A stretch of 64,000 nt of DNA from NCBI RefSeq assembly GCF_024362695.1, contig NC_065424.1:12232928-12296927 (forward strand), read 5' to 3'. Made by a program: the position numbers and the translations under genes. Below the pieces are notes generated by a model. The model saw only the letters and a program-made list of their open reading frames with translations. It was not told the origin of the DNA and ran no database searches. Positions 1 to 12,300 of the stretch are shown here, piece after piece; the first letter of the stretch is position 1, and every line of letters starts with the position of its first letter. Source of the stretch: Pectinophora gossypiella. Its lineage: Eukaryota > Arthropoda > Insecta > Lepidoptera > Gelechiidae.

Positions 1-556
1 GGATAGTTTACGAATAAAATGTATGTGTGCTAGGAAAGTTGACTGCACGGGGTGTGAGTCACCATAGGGGCACACAGTTACTCTGCGCTCCTTGGGCCTC
101 CCCTGCCATGGGGACAGGGGGGCTCGTGCGAAGCGACTGGATCATAGAAAAATAATGGTTTATTTAATATCATTGTATGAATAAACCAACAGAATGCGGA
201 CAATTAAGATTTAATTTCAAAGGCGACTGGCGGCAGTATTGCGGTAGTAAAATATATATTTATAGTAAGGACACTGGCTGCTTCTTTTTTTAAATTTTTC
301 TTTCATATATTTATTCTCATTCTATCTGCCTAAAAGCTAGGTAATAAATCTCTTTTTACATAACTTTTGCGCCATTTTCTGCCGGGAGCACTCCCAAAGT
401 GAACAAGAACGACACATCACTGCACTTGACCACGATGTTGAAGGAGTCTAAAAAGCGTCGAGTTTCCCGATCTCAATGGCTTTCAAGGTCATTGCTCAAC
501 TAATACGCCGCGGATTATACCAAGGTAGTTTGCTTGTAAGTAGTTCAGTGCAATAC
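1..556. other. RpS12 intron and flanking sequence, no exon recognised
   Basis: No RpS12 terminal exon can be read here on the minus strand. A reverse-strand open stretch at about 363-450 has no family I recognise. The segment probably belongs to the last large intron of RpS12. Confidence 0.5.
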
Positions 557-2362
557 CTTGACGAGTGGGATCTGGTGCTCGTTGCAGAGGGCCTGCACCA
601 GCTTCTTGTATGCAGCCTCGTCGCAGTTCTCAGCCAGCACGCACAGCACTGCTTGCCTCCTACACATCGCAATATTGATTAGCACTATGTTTAAAATAAA
701 TATCGAGATACAATTAAGAAAATATATAATGTGTTCTGAATAAAATAAAATAAAAATAGCCTTTATTCTCTGACTTACATTGTTTTCTCTTACTATTAAC
801 TTAAATCTAATAATTAGTCGACATCAACAATATCGACACCCTCTTTGTCAGGCTGTCCTAGGACATAGGCCTCCTCTGTGTTCTGATTATCTGTTTATTA
901 AAATAAATGATCAATTGAAATTCAATTTTGTTGTTTGAATATCATGCCAATTAGGTATCTTACTTTCTTACAATTTTAGTATTATTATTTCAGGTTAGTC
1001 ATTAATCATTTAGCACTTTCTATCACCCATCAGGTACCTAGCTGTAATGCCAACATGTTCCATACACACTTCAAAGAGTCTATGTGGATAAATAAATATA
1101 ACACACTCAATAATGACAAAGATGGAACTACTATTATCTAGCTTACACCATCTCACTGCAAAGGCAAAGGCTCCTCTCCCTTTCTACATAATATTAAAAA
1201 AAATAATTGTAGCACACTTGGGAGGCCACAATCTCGAAGAGACGAATACTGTGGTACTATGTATGTGCGTTGGTGTGGGCAGCGGAGGGACCCAGCATGT
1301 GTGGGTCACAGACTAGGTATTTCCACAAAGCGTGCGACTAGAACAGCCACATGCTGTGTGAATATTCGGGAGGACTCCACTGCCTCAAGTGGATTATCAT
1401 TAAACACTGTAAACTATGAAGCTGGCATAACCATCAGGCTCAGCCTTAATAAAAAAAAATGGATCACACTACCAATTGTTCCAATTTTACTAATAAATTT
1501 CGATTTCAGGTCACACTGCACAAGTAGCAATCATTAGGAATTCTAAGTTTGAATGATTTCTCTAGAAACACATTATGATAGGCAAAATAATAGAATACTA
1601 TTATTTATTATTTAAATTTAACATAGTTCTAAAATTGAAATGCTACTTAAGCTCAAGTTTAAACTCTTTAAACTATAATTTCATTGTCCAAAAACACACA
1701 CCATGTGTGGATATTTCAACACTGTCCAAATAGCTAAAAACTTGTAAGATGAGTATGAATCAGACTCTACAATACATTTACCACATTAGTGAGCTAGATG
1801 GATAAAATTAATCCTCATTCTGATTGTACAGATTAACCTATCTCTGAAGTAGGGTAAAAACTGTATACTCACTTGTCAAGGACTTTGGCAGATTCGTGGA
1901 GCCCATGGACGAGTCCTCCGTGGATGAGGGCGGTCTTGAGGACCTCCTGCAGGGCTGTGTTCACGTCCATAGCGCCACCGCTCAGGACGGGGTTCGCGGG
2001 TACCTCACTGACAATACATTTCTAGGTTAGAACAGCATTTATCACGATTCAAAGTCTTGAGGCATGTTTTCGTCACAAAATTGCAATTTTAATAAGTAGC
2101 TGAAGGTGTTATACGTCGTTGAGTAAGATTGAAGGGTCTTTATTGAAATCTAAAAGACTTAAAATGGAAAATGTTAGCCTGAACAAGTTTGTTTATAGGT
2201 TATGTTGATAACATGTTTATAAAAAATATTTTCGAAATAATTATGATAGGGGGCTCGACATTGTTTTTATGAAAGCGTTTCAAGTTATTAGAAAGGGAAT
2301 TAATGGTATAAATTAAATATATAAGTGAAAAACCAAGTTACTTACACATCAACATCAGCCAT
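557..2362 (-). CDS. RpS12: Ribosomal protein S12, 5' part of gene
   Basis: Encodes eS12, a component of the cytosolic 40S ribosomal subunit. Three coding exons are visible: 2346-2362 (MADVD), 1873-2007 (VEVPANPVLSGGAMDVNTAL and onward to VLD) and 557-659 (RQAVLCVLAENCDEAAYK to HQIPLVK). Splice phases join them without a break (GT donors after 2346, 1873 and 557; AG acceptors before 2007 and 659). They give 85 of the roughly 135-140 residues usual for insect eS12. The remaining C-terminal exon or exons are not found between 1 and 556, so they must lie left of the window. The start is the only ATG, set just after a 5' UTR acceptor. The gene is divergent from the NDUFB9-like gene. Residue identity across all three exons makes the call very secure. 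Confidence 0.96.
751..885 (-). repeat. LINE 3' end fragment (RTE-like family, copy 1)
   Basis: Lies in RpS12 intron 2. It starts with the tail AGCCTTTATT (a reverse-strand AATAAAGGCT) and ends near GGCTGTCCTAGGACATAGGC. The same two blocks occur in the longer copies at 33326-33950 and 38790-39100, where the reverse strand encodes the C-terminus of a reverse transcriptase. This copy keeps only the last approximately 130 bp. Confidence 0.7.
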
Positions 2363-3123
2363 GGTTTATTGCGATTTAGCGACCTGAAATACGATATAAA
2401 GTGATTTGAGTAACGCTCGAACATTTTATTATTTAATTCACAGTCACTATATCATAAAAGATTACGAAAATATTTCAAGATTCAGGAAAATTCACCACAA
2501 AACGTTTGACACTTTACCTTTCGCACCGGAAAAGACTAGAGTCAATTTATTGTCAGACTAACATGTCGATGATTCTTGTACCAATTATCGATACAATATA
2601 AAATACATTATGTTGAAAGTCAACAAGTCTTATACGAATTTTAAAAATAATTGTGATTTATCTAATCTTTTTTTAGAGAAATTTCAAATATATCGAAAGT
2701 GTATTTGTGCCAAATTTTTTATTACATTTTGGGGATACCACATTTCATATCAAAAACTATCGATATTATTTCAGAATTATTGGAACAACTCTATTACATT
2801 TTTTAAATTCACTATTGACCATAGCATGGCACTTTAACTCTTACAATCCTAATTTTCTTCAATATTTTGTCCTCCTCTCATTCTATCAATCATAGCTCCC
2901 CAAATATTTGATTCTACTTCTTAAACATGATAATATTATTGTCACATTTTAAAATAAATCCTAAGGTACAATAAATTAACATAGTTAATATGATAGGATG
3001 GTTATCCATTTACCATGAATTCCCGCTAAAAATCACAGGGTTTTTATGTCTTTTATATCAAGCCAAAATCTCGACTTCCGAACGAAAGCCCCAAAAAAAA
3101 AAACTCAAATTGTCAAAACAAAA
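2363..3123. promoter_or_regulatory. Divergent RpS12 / NDUFB9 promoter interval with 5' UTR exon and TATCGATA boxes
   Basis: On the minus strand a 5' UTR acceptor (AG before 2383) precedes the RpS12 ATG. A tiny first exon at about 2518-2534 reads CTTTTCCGGTGCGAAAG followed by a gtaaag donor. The CTTTTCC start is the terminal oligopyrimidine (TOP) type expected of ribosomal protein mRNAs. Two perfect TATCGATA octamers lie at 2586-2593 and 2758-2765; in flies this is the DRE/BEAF motif of housekeeping promoters. The opposite gene starts at 3124. That the two genes share this control region is inferred from spacing and motifs. Confidence 0.65.
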
Positions 3124-4603
3124 ATGGCGAACGTACCTGTACTCGGGCTAAAAACTCACGTCCAAAAGGTTTGCAGCCTTTATAAAAGGACTTTGCGTAA
3201 TTTAGAAGCGTATTATGATAGACGGTAAGTAGGAAAATCAATCTATAACGTGTATTTTCTTTTCTTTTTTACCGTTTCCCTGTTACGTAATTGTTGATTA
3301 TTACCAACCTTACATTTTGTTTTCATTCTTACTTTTTCAGATATTTTATTATAATGGCCTAAAGAATAACTCTCCAATGTAATGATGAATAATTTAAGAT
3401 GCGTTGTGATTTTACAGAAGGTTACATTTTTCCTAACTTTGCTTAGCAATAGTATTTGTGTGAAATGTCTCAATATTTTGATGTTGGAGTAGTTATTAAT
3501 TAATATCATTCAATCAAGCATAAATTATCAGTCCCTAGAAAAACAATAGAAATAAATAGTCACCATACAAAGTTAAGAAATAGCATAACTCTTATTTTTT
3601 TATTAAATTTTGTCATGAATTTGGAATATAACATATTTATCTTAATATTAGTTCTTTTGTTTAATTACTGCAATAAGAAGCGAATATATTTATTGGTATA
3701 GCATTCCCCAAATGTTTATATGCAATTACATTACAGCAATGTATACCGTTACCAAGCCGTGTTGGCCAGACAACGATTCGAAGACATGCTCAACGAGAAG
3801 GACCTTCGCAAGGCGACGAAACTATTGAAAGCTGGCGAGGAGGAGCTGTTCCTTACACAGCACCCTATTCCTAGGAAATGTAAGTATTAATTAATTTAAT
3901 GCAAATGTAACTGTCAATTCAGCCTACAGATGTCCTTTTCTAACATAATAAAGATGTGCTCCTATTAATTGATGAGGAGAGGCATTAGCCAAGCTATGAG
4001 ACATAATAGGCTGTTGTAGTTTAGTTCTCATACTCTTATTGCTAGCACTTATTATTATTATTCATTTATTTATTAATCTTAATACTAAATATACCCCACT
4101 TACATCAATATACCACACATATATCAATATATCAAACCCACAAAACTGTTTAAACAGGGGAGGCCTGTGCCCAGCAGTGGTATATAGGCAGTTTATGTGT
4201 ATATCTAATAGTAATTTGTAAGTAATCACAATAATTACTAAGTTAACAATTAGTAGCTTATTATTTACTCCCAATCCAACAAAAAAGTTCCATATAAATA
4301 TCCCACATGAAAGCACCTATGAGGCTGGCATGATCAGTCAGGGTGTTCAAAGCCTCATTAAAAATTAGAAAAAATAAAAAATAAATATGCCATAAAATCT
4401 ACTTTCCAGTTGCATTGAGCCCCGGTGGCGTGGCCTACGAGCGTGTGGTGACGCCTCCCGACTGGGTGCTCGACTACTGGCATCCGCTGGAGAAGGCCCA
4501 GTACCCAGAATACTTCAAGATTCGTGAACAACGCAAGAAAGAGTTCATGGCAATGTGGGAGAAGGAGTATGGGAAGCCAGACCCTAAGGACACACACCAT
4601 TGA
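3124..4603 (+). CDS. NDUFB9: NADH dehydrogenase [ubiquinone] 1 beta subcomplex subunit 9 (complex I B22, LYR family)
   Basis: Accessory subunit of mitochondrial respiratory complex I. Three exons, 3124-3224, 3737-3879 and 4410-4603, join in phase to 145 residues. They read MANVPVLGLKTHVQKVCSLY, then NVYRYQAVLARQRFEDM, then FALSPGGVAYERVVTPPDW to KPDPKDTHH. The first exon carries a variant of the LYR-type start (the family motif lies near VCSLYKRTLR), and the ending PDWVLDYWHPLEKAQYPEYF is characteristic of B22/NDUFB9. Length fits the family (about 140-180). Donors are gtaagt/gtaagt and acceptors acag/ccag. A polyadenylation signal AATAAA lies at 4713-4718. The gene is divergent from RpS12. 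Confidence 0.95.
4140..4200 (+). repeat. RTE-type retroposon tail fragment
   Basis: Within intron 2 of NDUFB9, GGAGGCCTGTGCCCAGCAGT is followed by a GTATATAGGC block. The same kind of 3' tail is seen at 11530-11560 (reverse) and, in variant form, at 17778-17830. It is a short relic only. Confidence 0.5.
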
Positions 4604-4719
4604 AGCTAGTTGTATGTTATGTATCATAGTAAATTAATCATGTTTAGATTTTGGGTTTTATTTTGCCTTTATTGATCTGTATAAACTTGTCGACTATGTT
4701 GCTTGGCCATGCAATAAAC

Positions 4720-5380
4720 AAACCAACTCGATTGATTCAAATATCGCGTCGCGTGCAATATGCGGTCTCCATAATATAGCTACCTAGTCAAAAAACACTC
4801 CATGTAATTTTAATGTAGGCAAGTCTTTCACTCACATTATTAGATCCCTTAGAAATTACCTACCAAGTTGTCAAAATGTACAACGAAACAGGCAAAATTC
4901 GGACTGTTAACCCATCAGAAATGCCATCTTCTGCAGTAAATAAACAGTGAACCCTCTGTAAGTAAATTGTGGAAGTATAATTGATTCGTAAATAAAACAG
5001 TATAGATACATATTTCAATAAAACCAGTTTTATTTTGTACAAATAAGATAGAAATCTTTAACATAGTTCTGAAGTGAAGTATTCTCTAATCAACAAAATA
5101 CTTCTCACTCACAAAGTGCAAAAGATCTGATTTCATTTTGATTTTTGAAAACAGCAATTTTTAGACAAAAGTATACCATTAAAATGTTAATCTATGAATG
5201 ATTAACAATTTCGATGTATCGAAGTGCCCTTCTTCTATCATATACTGGGTGTTAGTGACATCGTAACGAATACTGAGAGGGATGATTCAGACCATGATTC
5301 TGAGTTAATATCTAGTGGAATTTTCCGTCGCAAAATTCATGAAATTTTGAGTTTTGTTTTTAATTATTTTCAATTCCATA
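4720..5380. other. Intergenic, nothing recognised
   Basis: AT-rich sequence after the NDUFB9 poly(A) site. The open frames are short and lack family resemblance. Confidence 0.5.
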
Positions 5381-5750
5381 TTGTGATTTTAGCTGCATAG
5401 AACCCAAATTTCAATAAAAAAAACAATAATGACAAATTATCGAAAATTTTCGATGTAATGGAGACATCAGCTGCTCGAACGGGTCAACGGCCACACGCAC
5501 CGCGCCGCGCGCCCCGCGCCGCACGCCCCGCTCCGCGCGCCACGCGCCGCACGCCGGCGGCGCGGCGGCGGCGCGGCCTACAAAGTAGGCACTACGGACC
5601 GATCCTATTTCTTTCTCTGTCTATCGTAAATTATAAATTTATTTTATTCTTATTCTTAAATGGACGGATAATCAACAGGCATAAAATTTATGGAATACAC
5701 GTCAATTTTAAGCAGAAATCTAAAACAACCGACAGAATTAAGTTACCAGC
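5381..5750. repeat. GC-rich dispersed repeat plus MITE half-copy
   Basis: 5381-5595 resembles 6830-7100: both have CATATTGTG, GCTGCATAGAAC and, later, AAAGTAGGCA followed by CTATTTCTTTCTCTGTC. Inside is a 120-bp block of almost pure GC (5490-5580) that translates to Ala/Arg/Pro in any frame. 5640-5745 is an inverted half-copy of the foldback MITE family found at 19910-20190 (GGACGGATAATCAACAGGCATAA). The ORF starting at 5458 is a by-product of the GC block. Confidence 0.55.
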
Positions 5751-6014
5751 GAGATACCTTTTTGATTCGACCGGGTTATTCATTCATTTACTCATAGGAA
5801 TCAGGGCCATTATCTACCTAAAACAGTTGAAACAGTAAATAATTGTATTCTTTGTTGTCATTAGAATAACTAACAACCAACTAACACAACCACCACAGAT
5901 TAGGTAATTAGTTACCTACTATGTCAACCATCCACCAACTTAGTATGTAAGTACCTACGCAAAACCTCGCTACACAAAAATCGAGCGAGATCGCGTCTAG
6001 AATTGGGCGGACAC

Positions 6015-6235
6015 TCCGCCAGAGTGTTGCCTATCGATATTCTATCGATACCTAGTTAAAAAAAACCAATAGTAGGTACCTATCGATAGATCTTTTAGAT
6101 CAATACCCATTATTGTTACAAAGCAAGACCTATCGGTACTATCGCTAGTATCGATCTAAATGTACTATCACTACTTTCGATAGTTTAGACAATTTTCAAG
6201 TTCAACAATTGAAAATCTACCTATCGATAGTTCGG
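6015..6235. repeat. Cluster of ATCGAT / TATCGATAG motifs
   Basis: At least five TATCGAT-type octamers or near-matches occur in about 220 bp (for example 6032-6058, 6082-6090 and 6221-6229), separated by AT-rich DNA. They could be a decayed MITE with repeated subterminal motifs or an array of DREF/BEAF-like sites. The sequence alone does not decide. Confidence 0.45.
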
Positions 6236-6439
6236 CAACTCCGCCGCGTAGGCAATGTCGGCATGTTCAAAGAAAAAAATTGTCCGAGAGGAGTGATCTT
6301 ATTTTTCTTGTTACATGTTGGTACCGAGGTACTAAGTACATACTAAGTTATTCGTGTTTTAAATCTCATTGTTAAATCATCAGTAAAGAACTAATTAAAC
6401 CTATCCTGTTCTGTGTACAATATTCATGTAACGGCTACG

Positions 6440-6650
6440 TGCTTACATAAGTACCTAGTAGACGGGAGCAACGACTTAACGTACCTTCCGAAGCACGGAT
6501 CATTTTACTTTCGGACAATCAGGTGATCAGCCTGTAACGTCCCAACCAAAGGCCTTATAAACAGATTTTTGTGATATGTCCCCACCGGAATACGAACCCG
6601 GACCCTCCGCATCCCATCGCTCAACCACTGGACCACATAGGCCAAGAAGG
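6440..6650 (-). repeat. tRNA-headed SINE
   Basis: Read on the reverse strand, the head has a pol III A-box-like TGGTCCAGTGGTTGAGCG (about 6616-6635) and a B-box-like GGGTTCGTATTCC (about 6586-6598). It then passes into the core GTGCTTCGGAAGGTACGTTAAG near 6475-6500, which also occurs in other SINEs in this window. Confidence 0.75.
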
Positions 6651-6734
6651 TTCTAAGACATAATTAAAGGATCCTGGGACGCAAGACCTCCGAGTTAGGG
6701 CTTGTTTGATCTGTCTTGATGGATACTCGGACGT

Positions 6735-7100
6735 GAATAGCCTCACGGATCAAGGGCAACGCGCGCCAATAAAGTAGGCATTACGAACAGATACTAGGTA
6801 TTTCTTTGAGTTGATAGGTATCAAGTGAAGTTTCCTGTCGCCAAATTCATAAAAAAATTAGATTTTTTTCAGTCCCATATTGTGTTTTAAGCTGCATAGA
6901 ACGCACATTTAAAATAAACAAATAAAAATTACTAATTATTAAATTTTATCAATGTCATCAATAATAATAATAACGTATCTACAACTTCAGCTATGCGCAG
7001 GTGAATAGCCGGCGCACGGGTCAAGGGCAACGCTCGCCAATAAAGTAGGCATACGAACAGATACTATTTCTTTCTCTGTCACTTGCACCATAAACATACT
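6735..7100. repeat. Two direct copies of a dispersed repeat
   Basis: GGCAACGCGCGCCAATAAAG, then TAGGCATTACGAACAGATACTA, occurs at 6757-6805. It recurs at 7027-7070, before CTATTTCTTTCTCTGTC. A related block precedes each copy at 6835-6900 and at 5340-5400. Non-coding. Confidence 0.6.
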
Positions 7101-7511
7101 TCTCTCTCTCTCTCTAGTCGTCGGCTCGACTCGGCCGCGGCCGGTGCGTCGTCGGCGCCCTTAGTCGGCGCCTTTGATGCTTTGCGCTAACGCCGCCGCC
7201 GCGCGCTTCCGCTCAGTCGAATACTAAGCTTGACCCGAATCGCGTGATGTTTTTCGAGGATATTTTTTTCGTGTTTGTGAGTGTTTGTTTCATTCTGTAA
7301 ATGAGTAGTGTCGACTATGATGATAGATCATAGACCATTTACTGCGCAAAAGTATGGAAGATTGTTGATGTTTATTAAAGAGCAAGGTGTTGTGTTTGTG
7401 AGTGCGTGTGATACCTACCTACCGCGGAGGAAACGCGATGTTGCATACCTACGTGACGTAACATGTTCTAGGGTACCTACCTAGGTACTTCATCCGAAGG
7501 AATAACAATTA
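7080..7511 (+). promoter_or_regulatory. Candidate promoter and non-coding first exon
   Basis: A CT repeat (about 7093-7112) and a CpG-dense block (7113-7210) precede GCTCAGTCG, where TCAGT at 7213-7217 matches the arthropod initiator. No ORF follows. A strong donor AAG/GTAAGG occurs at about 7512. It could start a plus-strand gene or lncRNA whose other exons I cannot see. This rests on motifs only. Confidence 0.3.
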
Positions 7512-7589
7512 AGGTAAGGCAAGAGTAGGGTTTTTATTGTTAATAAGTTAGGAACGTTTTAATAACTGGTAGGTAGGTACCGTGCGTGA

Positions 7590-7862
7590 AAAATCGTGGC
7601 AGTAGGTGTTCTACTTCAACAAACAACATTTTTAAACGTTGAACCACTAAGCATCTAAATACAAGAGAATGAAAACTCCTACCTAGATATCAACATCGTA
7701 TCACGCACGCGTAACGTAGCCGCGCGTAAGTTTAGCGTCTGTGTGGCGCGTTGTTCGACTTACATTGCGGCACAGTAAAAATTGAAAATCTTAATTAAAC
7801 ATTTGCGACAAGAAAAACACCCACCATCGTTTTTAGTACAATAAAATAGGCGTTCCATTTTT
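7590..7862. repeat. Dispersed repeat, about 270 bp, copy 1
   Basis: Shares long blocks with 17918-18180 in the same orientation: GTTGAACCACTAAGCATCTAAATA, ATCAACATCGTATCACGCACG, CATTTGCGACAAG and CACCATCGTTTTTAGTACAAT. Non-coding; family unknown. Confidence 0.7.
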
Positions 7863-9121
7863 TTTTCGTTACGATGTCACTAACAGCCTGTATTTTTCTT
7901 CACAATATTAAAATCTAAAAATAATTATGTAGAGGTATCTCAATTCAGCTCATAGTCTTGGATGGGATACGTAGAAACACACAAAGCAGATCTTTCCGCT
8001 ACTCTACATAGCAGCTGGGGTCGCCACCCTTTTTCGATTTTGGGGGACAGTCCCAATTCTTATAAACCGAATATTTAAAAAAAATAAATGCCGTTATCTT
8101 TTTAGTGGAGTCAACAGAGGATTTGGTAATAAGTTTGATTATATTTAAAAAAATATATTTTGCAATTTATTATTTTTTTTTTTGCATTATTCGTCATGTA
8201 AAATAAATATTTTATACGATTACAATAAAGAAAGAATTGTTTCGTTCATTATTGGGGATAAACAGGAAAAATGTACTATGAATTGTTCATTAAAAAAAGT
8301 AATTACGTATTTGGTAATGTATCAATTGAAGGCTAGATAATTTTTTTGCAACAGTAAAATTAAATGAAACAATTCTGCAGACTCAACAAATTTATTATCA
8401 TAAATTATCTTAAACAATGTGATACCTACTTAAAAAAACCACGAAGACATCCTTCACCATTCTTTCCTTCTGGAGTGAAGTGACAACAAATACACTCCAA
8501 GCTCCTTACTGTAGATGCTGTCAGAATTATTTCATTTCATAAAACTTTTTGTTATTATTTACTCAGTGTCTTGATAAACTGGACAAGCTGTGTGATTCCC
8601 TCAACTTAAAATAGTTATAGAATTCATTTGGAGGGGAATTCGGTTAATCAGCTTCCGTAGCATGATGCTCGTATTGCGTGTGCGGCGCATTTTATTCGTT
8701 ACTTCATCGTGTCCAGCGCGGTAAACGTGCAGTATGCTACGGTCACAGATTACGAAGAAACACTTGTGTTACACACGTTTGACAGCACATCAAACATAAA
8801 ACTTGTACAAAAAGTAGTACAAAATATTGTTTCATGCTGGGTAAACTGAAATAAAAACCGACTAAAGGCGGGTCGATTTTGAGTATTACATTTGATATGC
8901 TGTTATTATCTTTATAGCCACGAACCTAGCTGTACCTCAAATCAAGAATATTATTATAGACACCGTCTTATAAGATATACAAGTTAAAATTCAAAGTCGA
9001 ATAACGAGTGACTATGACTTCGAATTCGACTGCAAGTTCTTTTGGTATATAAAAAACAAAATACATTTTTATTACGCGTGCATACAACATTAATTCTTGT
9101 TGATAATTTCCATCAACATTC
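7863..9121. other. Intergenic, nothing recognised
   Basis: AT-rich DNA with a poly-T/A stretch near 8168-8180. No gene-like reading frame or clear repeat boundary was found. Confidence 0.5.
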
Positions 9122-9277
9122 GTGCCAATTTTGTCAGACACCAACTCAATTTTAATTTAATTTGACAGCTGTAAAACTAACCCTGTCTCTTTTATGCAAC
9201 TATATCACAAGAGAAAGACGGCACTATTTTGACTGACAAACTACGTTAGAATTAAGTTGGTGTCTGCCAGGATTAGC
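9122..9277. repeat. Short MITE with inverted ends in the Derlin-1 3' flank
   Basis: The left block GTCAGACACCAACTCAATT (about 9136-9154) is matched in inverse by AATTAAGTTGGTGTCTGCC (about 9250-9269). A further fragment, AATTAAGTTGGTTTGGTGTC, lies at 23455-23474. The element abuts the 3' end of Derlin-1. Confidence 0.6.
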
Positions 9278-9336
9278 AACGATATAATTCTATATTATTT
9301 TCAAGTTGAGTTTTACGCGCACCGTGTCCATGGGCT

Positions 9337-12300
9337 TCAGTTTCCGCCGAGAGTGTGGCCCCGTCCCCAGTTGTGGCCTCCAAAGGCAGTGCCCCCCGGC
9401 CTGGTAGGGACCCTCGCTTGCGGCGCCGTACCGAACCCTCCCACGTACCGCGTGTCGGGGAATATCTGTTTCCTGTTGATAACAAGACAGGCGTGGTTAT
9501 ACTAAGAAAAACATGAGTATATTGGCAAAGTCGACTAAAACAATACTTAAATACACGTTAAAAAAAGTTAAAAAATTAAAACGGCAGGACTGTACACTAG
9601 TCTAGATAATCAGTAGTGTAGTTAGAAATTGCTTAGGAGCATTCAGCTTGGCTGCAAGAAAATACAATTTCGCTCCAAAATCATCCAGGATGTAGCATAG
9701 TAGAACACATCTAGAATTCTTTATAAATACGTTTCCATGAGAAATGAAGTTTGTTACTTACAAGAAGAATGGAGGTGTCAACAGCGCGGGTCCTCCGAAC
9801 TCCTGCGGGTACTTGAACAGCAGGAAGAACGCCAGGTGCCCGATCAGGATGCCGAGCAGCTCCATCACTCCACTGAAAAGCATACGCAACAGCATAATAC
9901 AGTGAACAGAGTATTATTATAAAAAAAAAATTAACTGTTTCAGCCCTCTGATCTGGCCTAAGTTCTGGTATCCTTTTTCAGATGTCAAAAGCTGATTTTG
10001 ACAAGGACTGGGTAAAATTCAAGGTCTGCGTAGGAGGAAGCGGCTACTGACAAGTCTATAAATTCGTTAAGCCTTGTGCAACTTCCAAAGATAAGATATT
10101 TATTGCATTCCTGATGTTTTTACAGAGGTCTTAAAAGTCTTAAAGGGGTTGTTGGTGTTGGTGAACCTTTGGCAAATGGGTAGTAATGGAGCTTACCCTC
10201 CACTAATAACGAGGTTGAAAGCCAGCAACACCCACGGCAAGTACATGGCCTTGAACCGCGTGCCGAACCAGAACGACACAATCACGTCCTTGTTCAACTG
10301 GCACCACACGTACAGCACCGACAACACCATAGGGTCCATTAGAATCTGCAACAAATGTTGAACACATAAACTAGATTTGAGTTCTGTTCTTGAGTGGAAT
10401 CGTAACGGAGTATCCAGATTAAAAAAAGTGTGCATTTAAGTGTATTTGATTGATTGATTTTTTTGTGTTATTTTGATTTTTATAGAACTGAATTTAATCA
10501 AACATTGATTGGAACATCCGCGCCGGACGTTGTTATATCAACTTATACCAATTCGTATTTCTTTTATCGTCAGTAAGTCAGTATGTTTTAAACAAAGACC
10601 CTGTCAAGAGTACTCTAAATTGTAATTTAACTTAGACTAGTGCGGGTGGAGCATCTTTTCTATACATAGTCTACCGGTTGCAGACCGCGATCTATGCTTA
10701 GCTATACACTATTATTACAAGACCTGCTATCCTATACGCTGTGTAATTTTTCGACACAGTTCGAAAACTGGAAATGTGGACTGGAGGCTAAAAGTCCGGA
10801 CATGTCTTGAAAGATCCGGATTGTTGGGCACCCTAGTAGACATATTCAAACAAATGAATAATTAAAAAATCCTTTGTTTGGATATGACTTATGTACAACC
10901 ACTAAATAATATTATGCATGTCTGTGATATTCAATATAACCTTCCTACAAAGTTTACTATTATTATAAAGAGGTAATCCTCTAAAAATATTTAATCTTTT
11001 ATTTTAAAAAAACATGTTTTCATTAAAAACATCTGTGACAACACTTTTGTAGGGGTTTATGTAGCAAAAGAATTCTTCATCATAATAATATATTTGGTTT
11101 AGGATTTCAATATCAAGTGCAACTGCAAGTCCTCTACTGATGGCTCTGCCCACCTTTATCAGGGTGAGAGATGGTTTAATAAATAATACAAAAACTCCTT
11201 TTTTATACGTCTTTCAGTCTATGGTACTGTTACTAATTGATTACTAAAGACAAAAAAGTCTTTCCCAAAAAAAAAAGAGATGGTTAATATTTTATGATGA
11301 TTTTTTGAAACAGTGTTTTTACCTTTTTATTGACATTGCTACTAAGACTAGATTTAAGACTTTTGTTACTAAACTTTATAGATTATGTCCAAAATAACAC
11401 TTTTATTATTGGGTAGTTTACTAGGTTAAAGATAAATTATGAAATTCTGATTACTAAATAAAGACAGATCTAATGGTGACTAAAAACTGTTAACTTATTT
11501 ATTTACTTTTTATATATCATCATTATCAGCCGTACGACACCCACTGCTGGGCATAGGCGTCCCCCAATTTTATATATAATTATTATATTTATATTATTAA
11601 TTAATAAAAATGTAGTAATAAGTGCGACATTTTGTCACGTTTTTCTATGACTTCACAGGTTGCTTTTTCATACAAATTTCGTATTTTGACATTTAGTAAA
11701 AAGTAACTGACTTGACTAGTTGGAAACCAGCCTATCGTTATTATAATCGTGATTCTTATGTGTCTTAGTGAGTTCAGGTTTCTGCATATACATAGACTCT
11801 AAGATCGTCCATTACGCATACTCTCATGTGTAATAAACAATCACATAGTACTCACAGGCAAGCTGACCAAAAGACCGATGATAACGCAGCACACCCAGTT
11901 AAACAGTAGCATGTAGAAGTAGTCGGCAGGTTTCCCGGCAAACATGCCCGTCTCCAGCCTTTGGGAGTAGTTGTACAGGAAGTAGCAGTTGATCAGGAAG
12001 TGAAAGCCGGTAGACGGACCGATTGGGTAGAAGAACAATGCAGTTATCGGTCTCCATATCTGGAAGAAAGGTTTATTTATATATTTCATTTGTGATTGAA
12101 AATAAATGGATCGGTGAATTTAACTACTGATTTGAACAGCCAGGTATTTGAAATTATTCAAACGAAAAGTAAAAATTCTAATGAATTTGCATCATTAAAA
12201 TTATATTTTTTATTATATTTATGCTTTTTTACATTACAAACAAAAAAGGAATAAATGACACACATTAGGTGAAAAAAAACCATTCAAATGATTCATTTTA

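Noticed and set aside
5458..5838. 126-aa ORF with Ala/Arg/Pro-rich start
   Set aside because: The start is low-complexity GC-rich repeat DNA and the rest runs through a MITE half-copy. No splice or family support.
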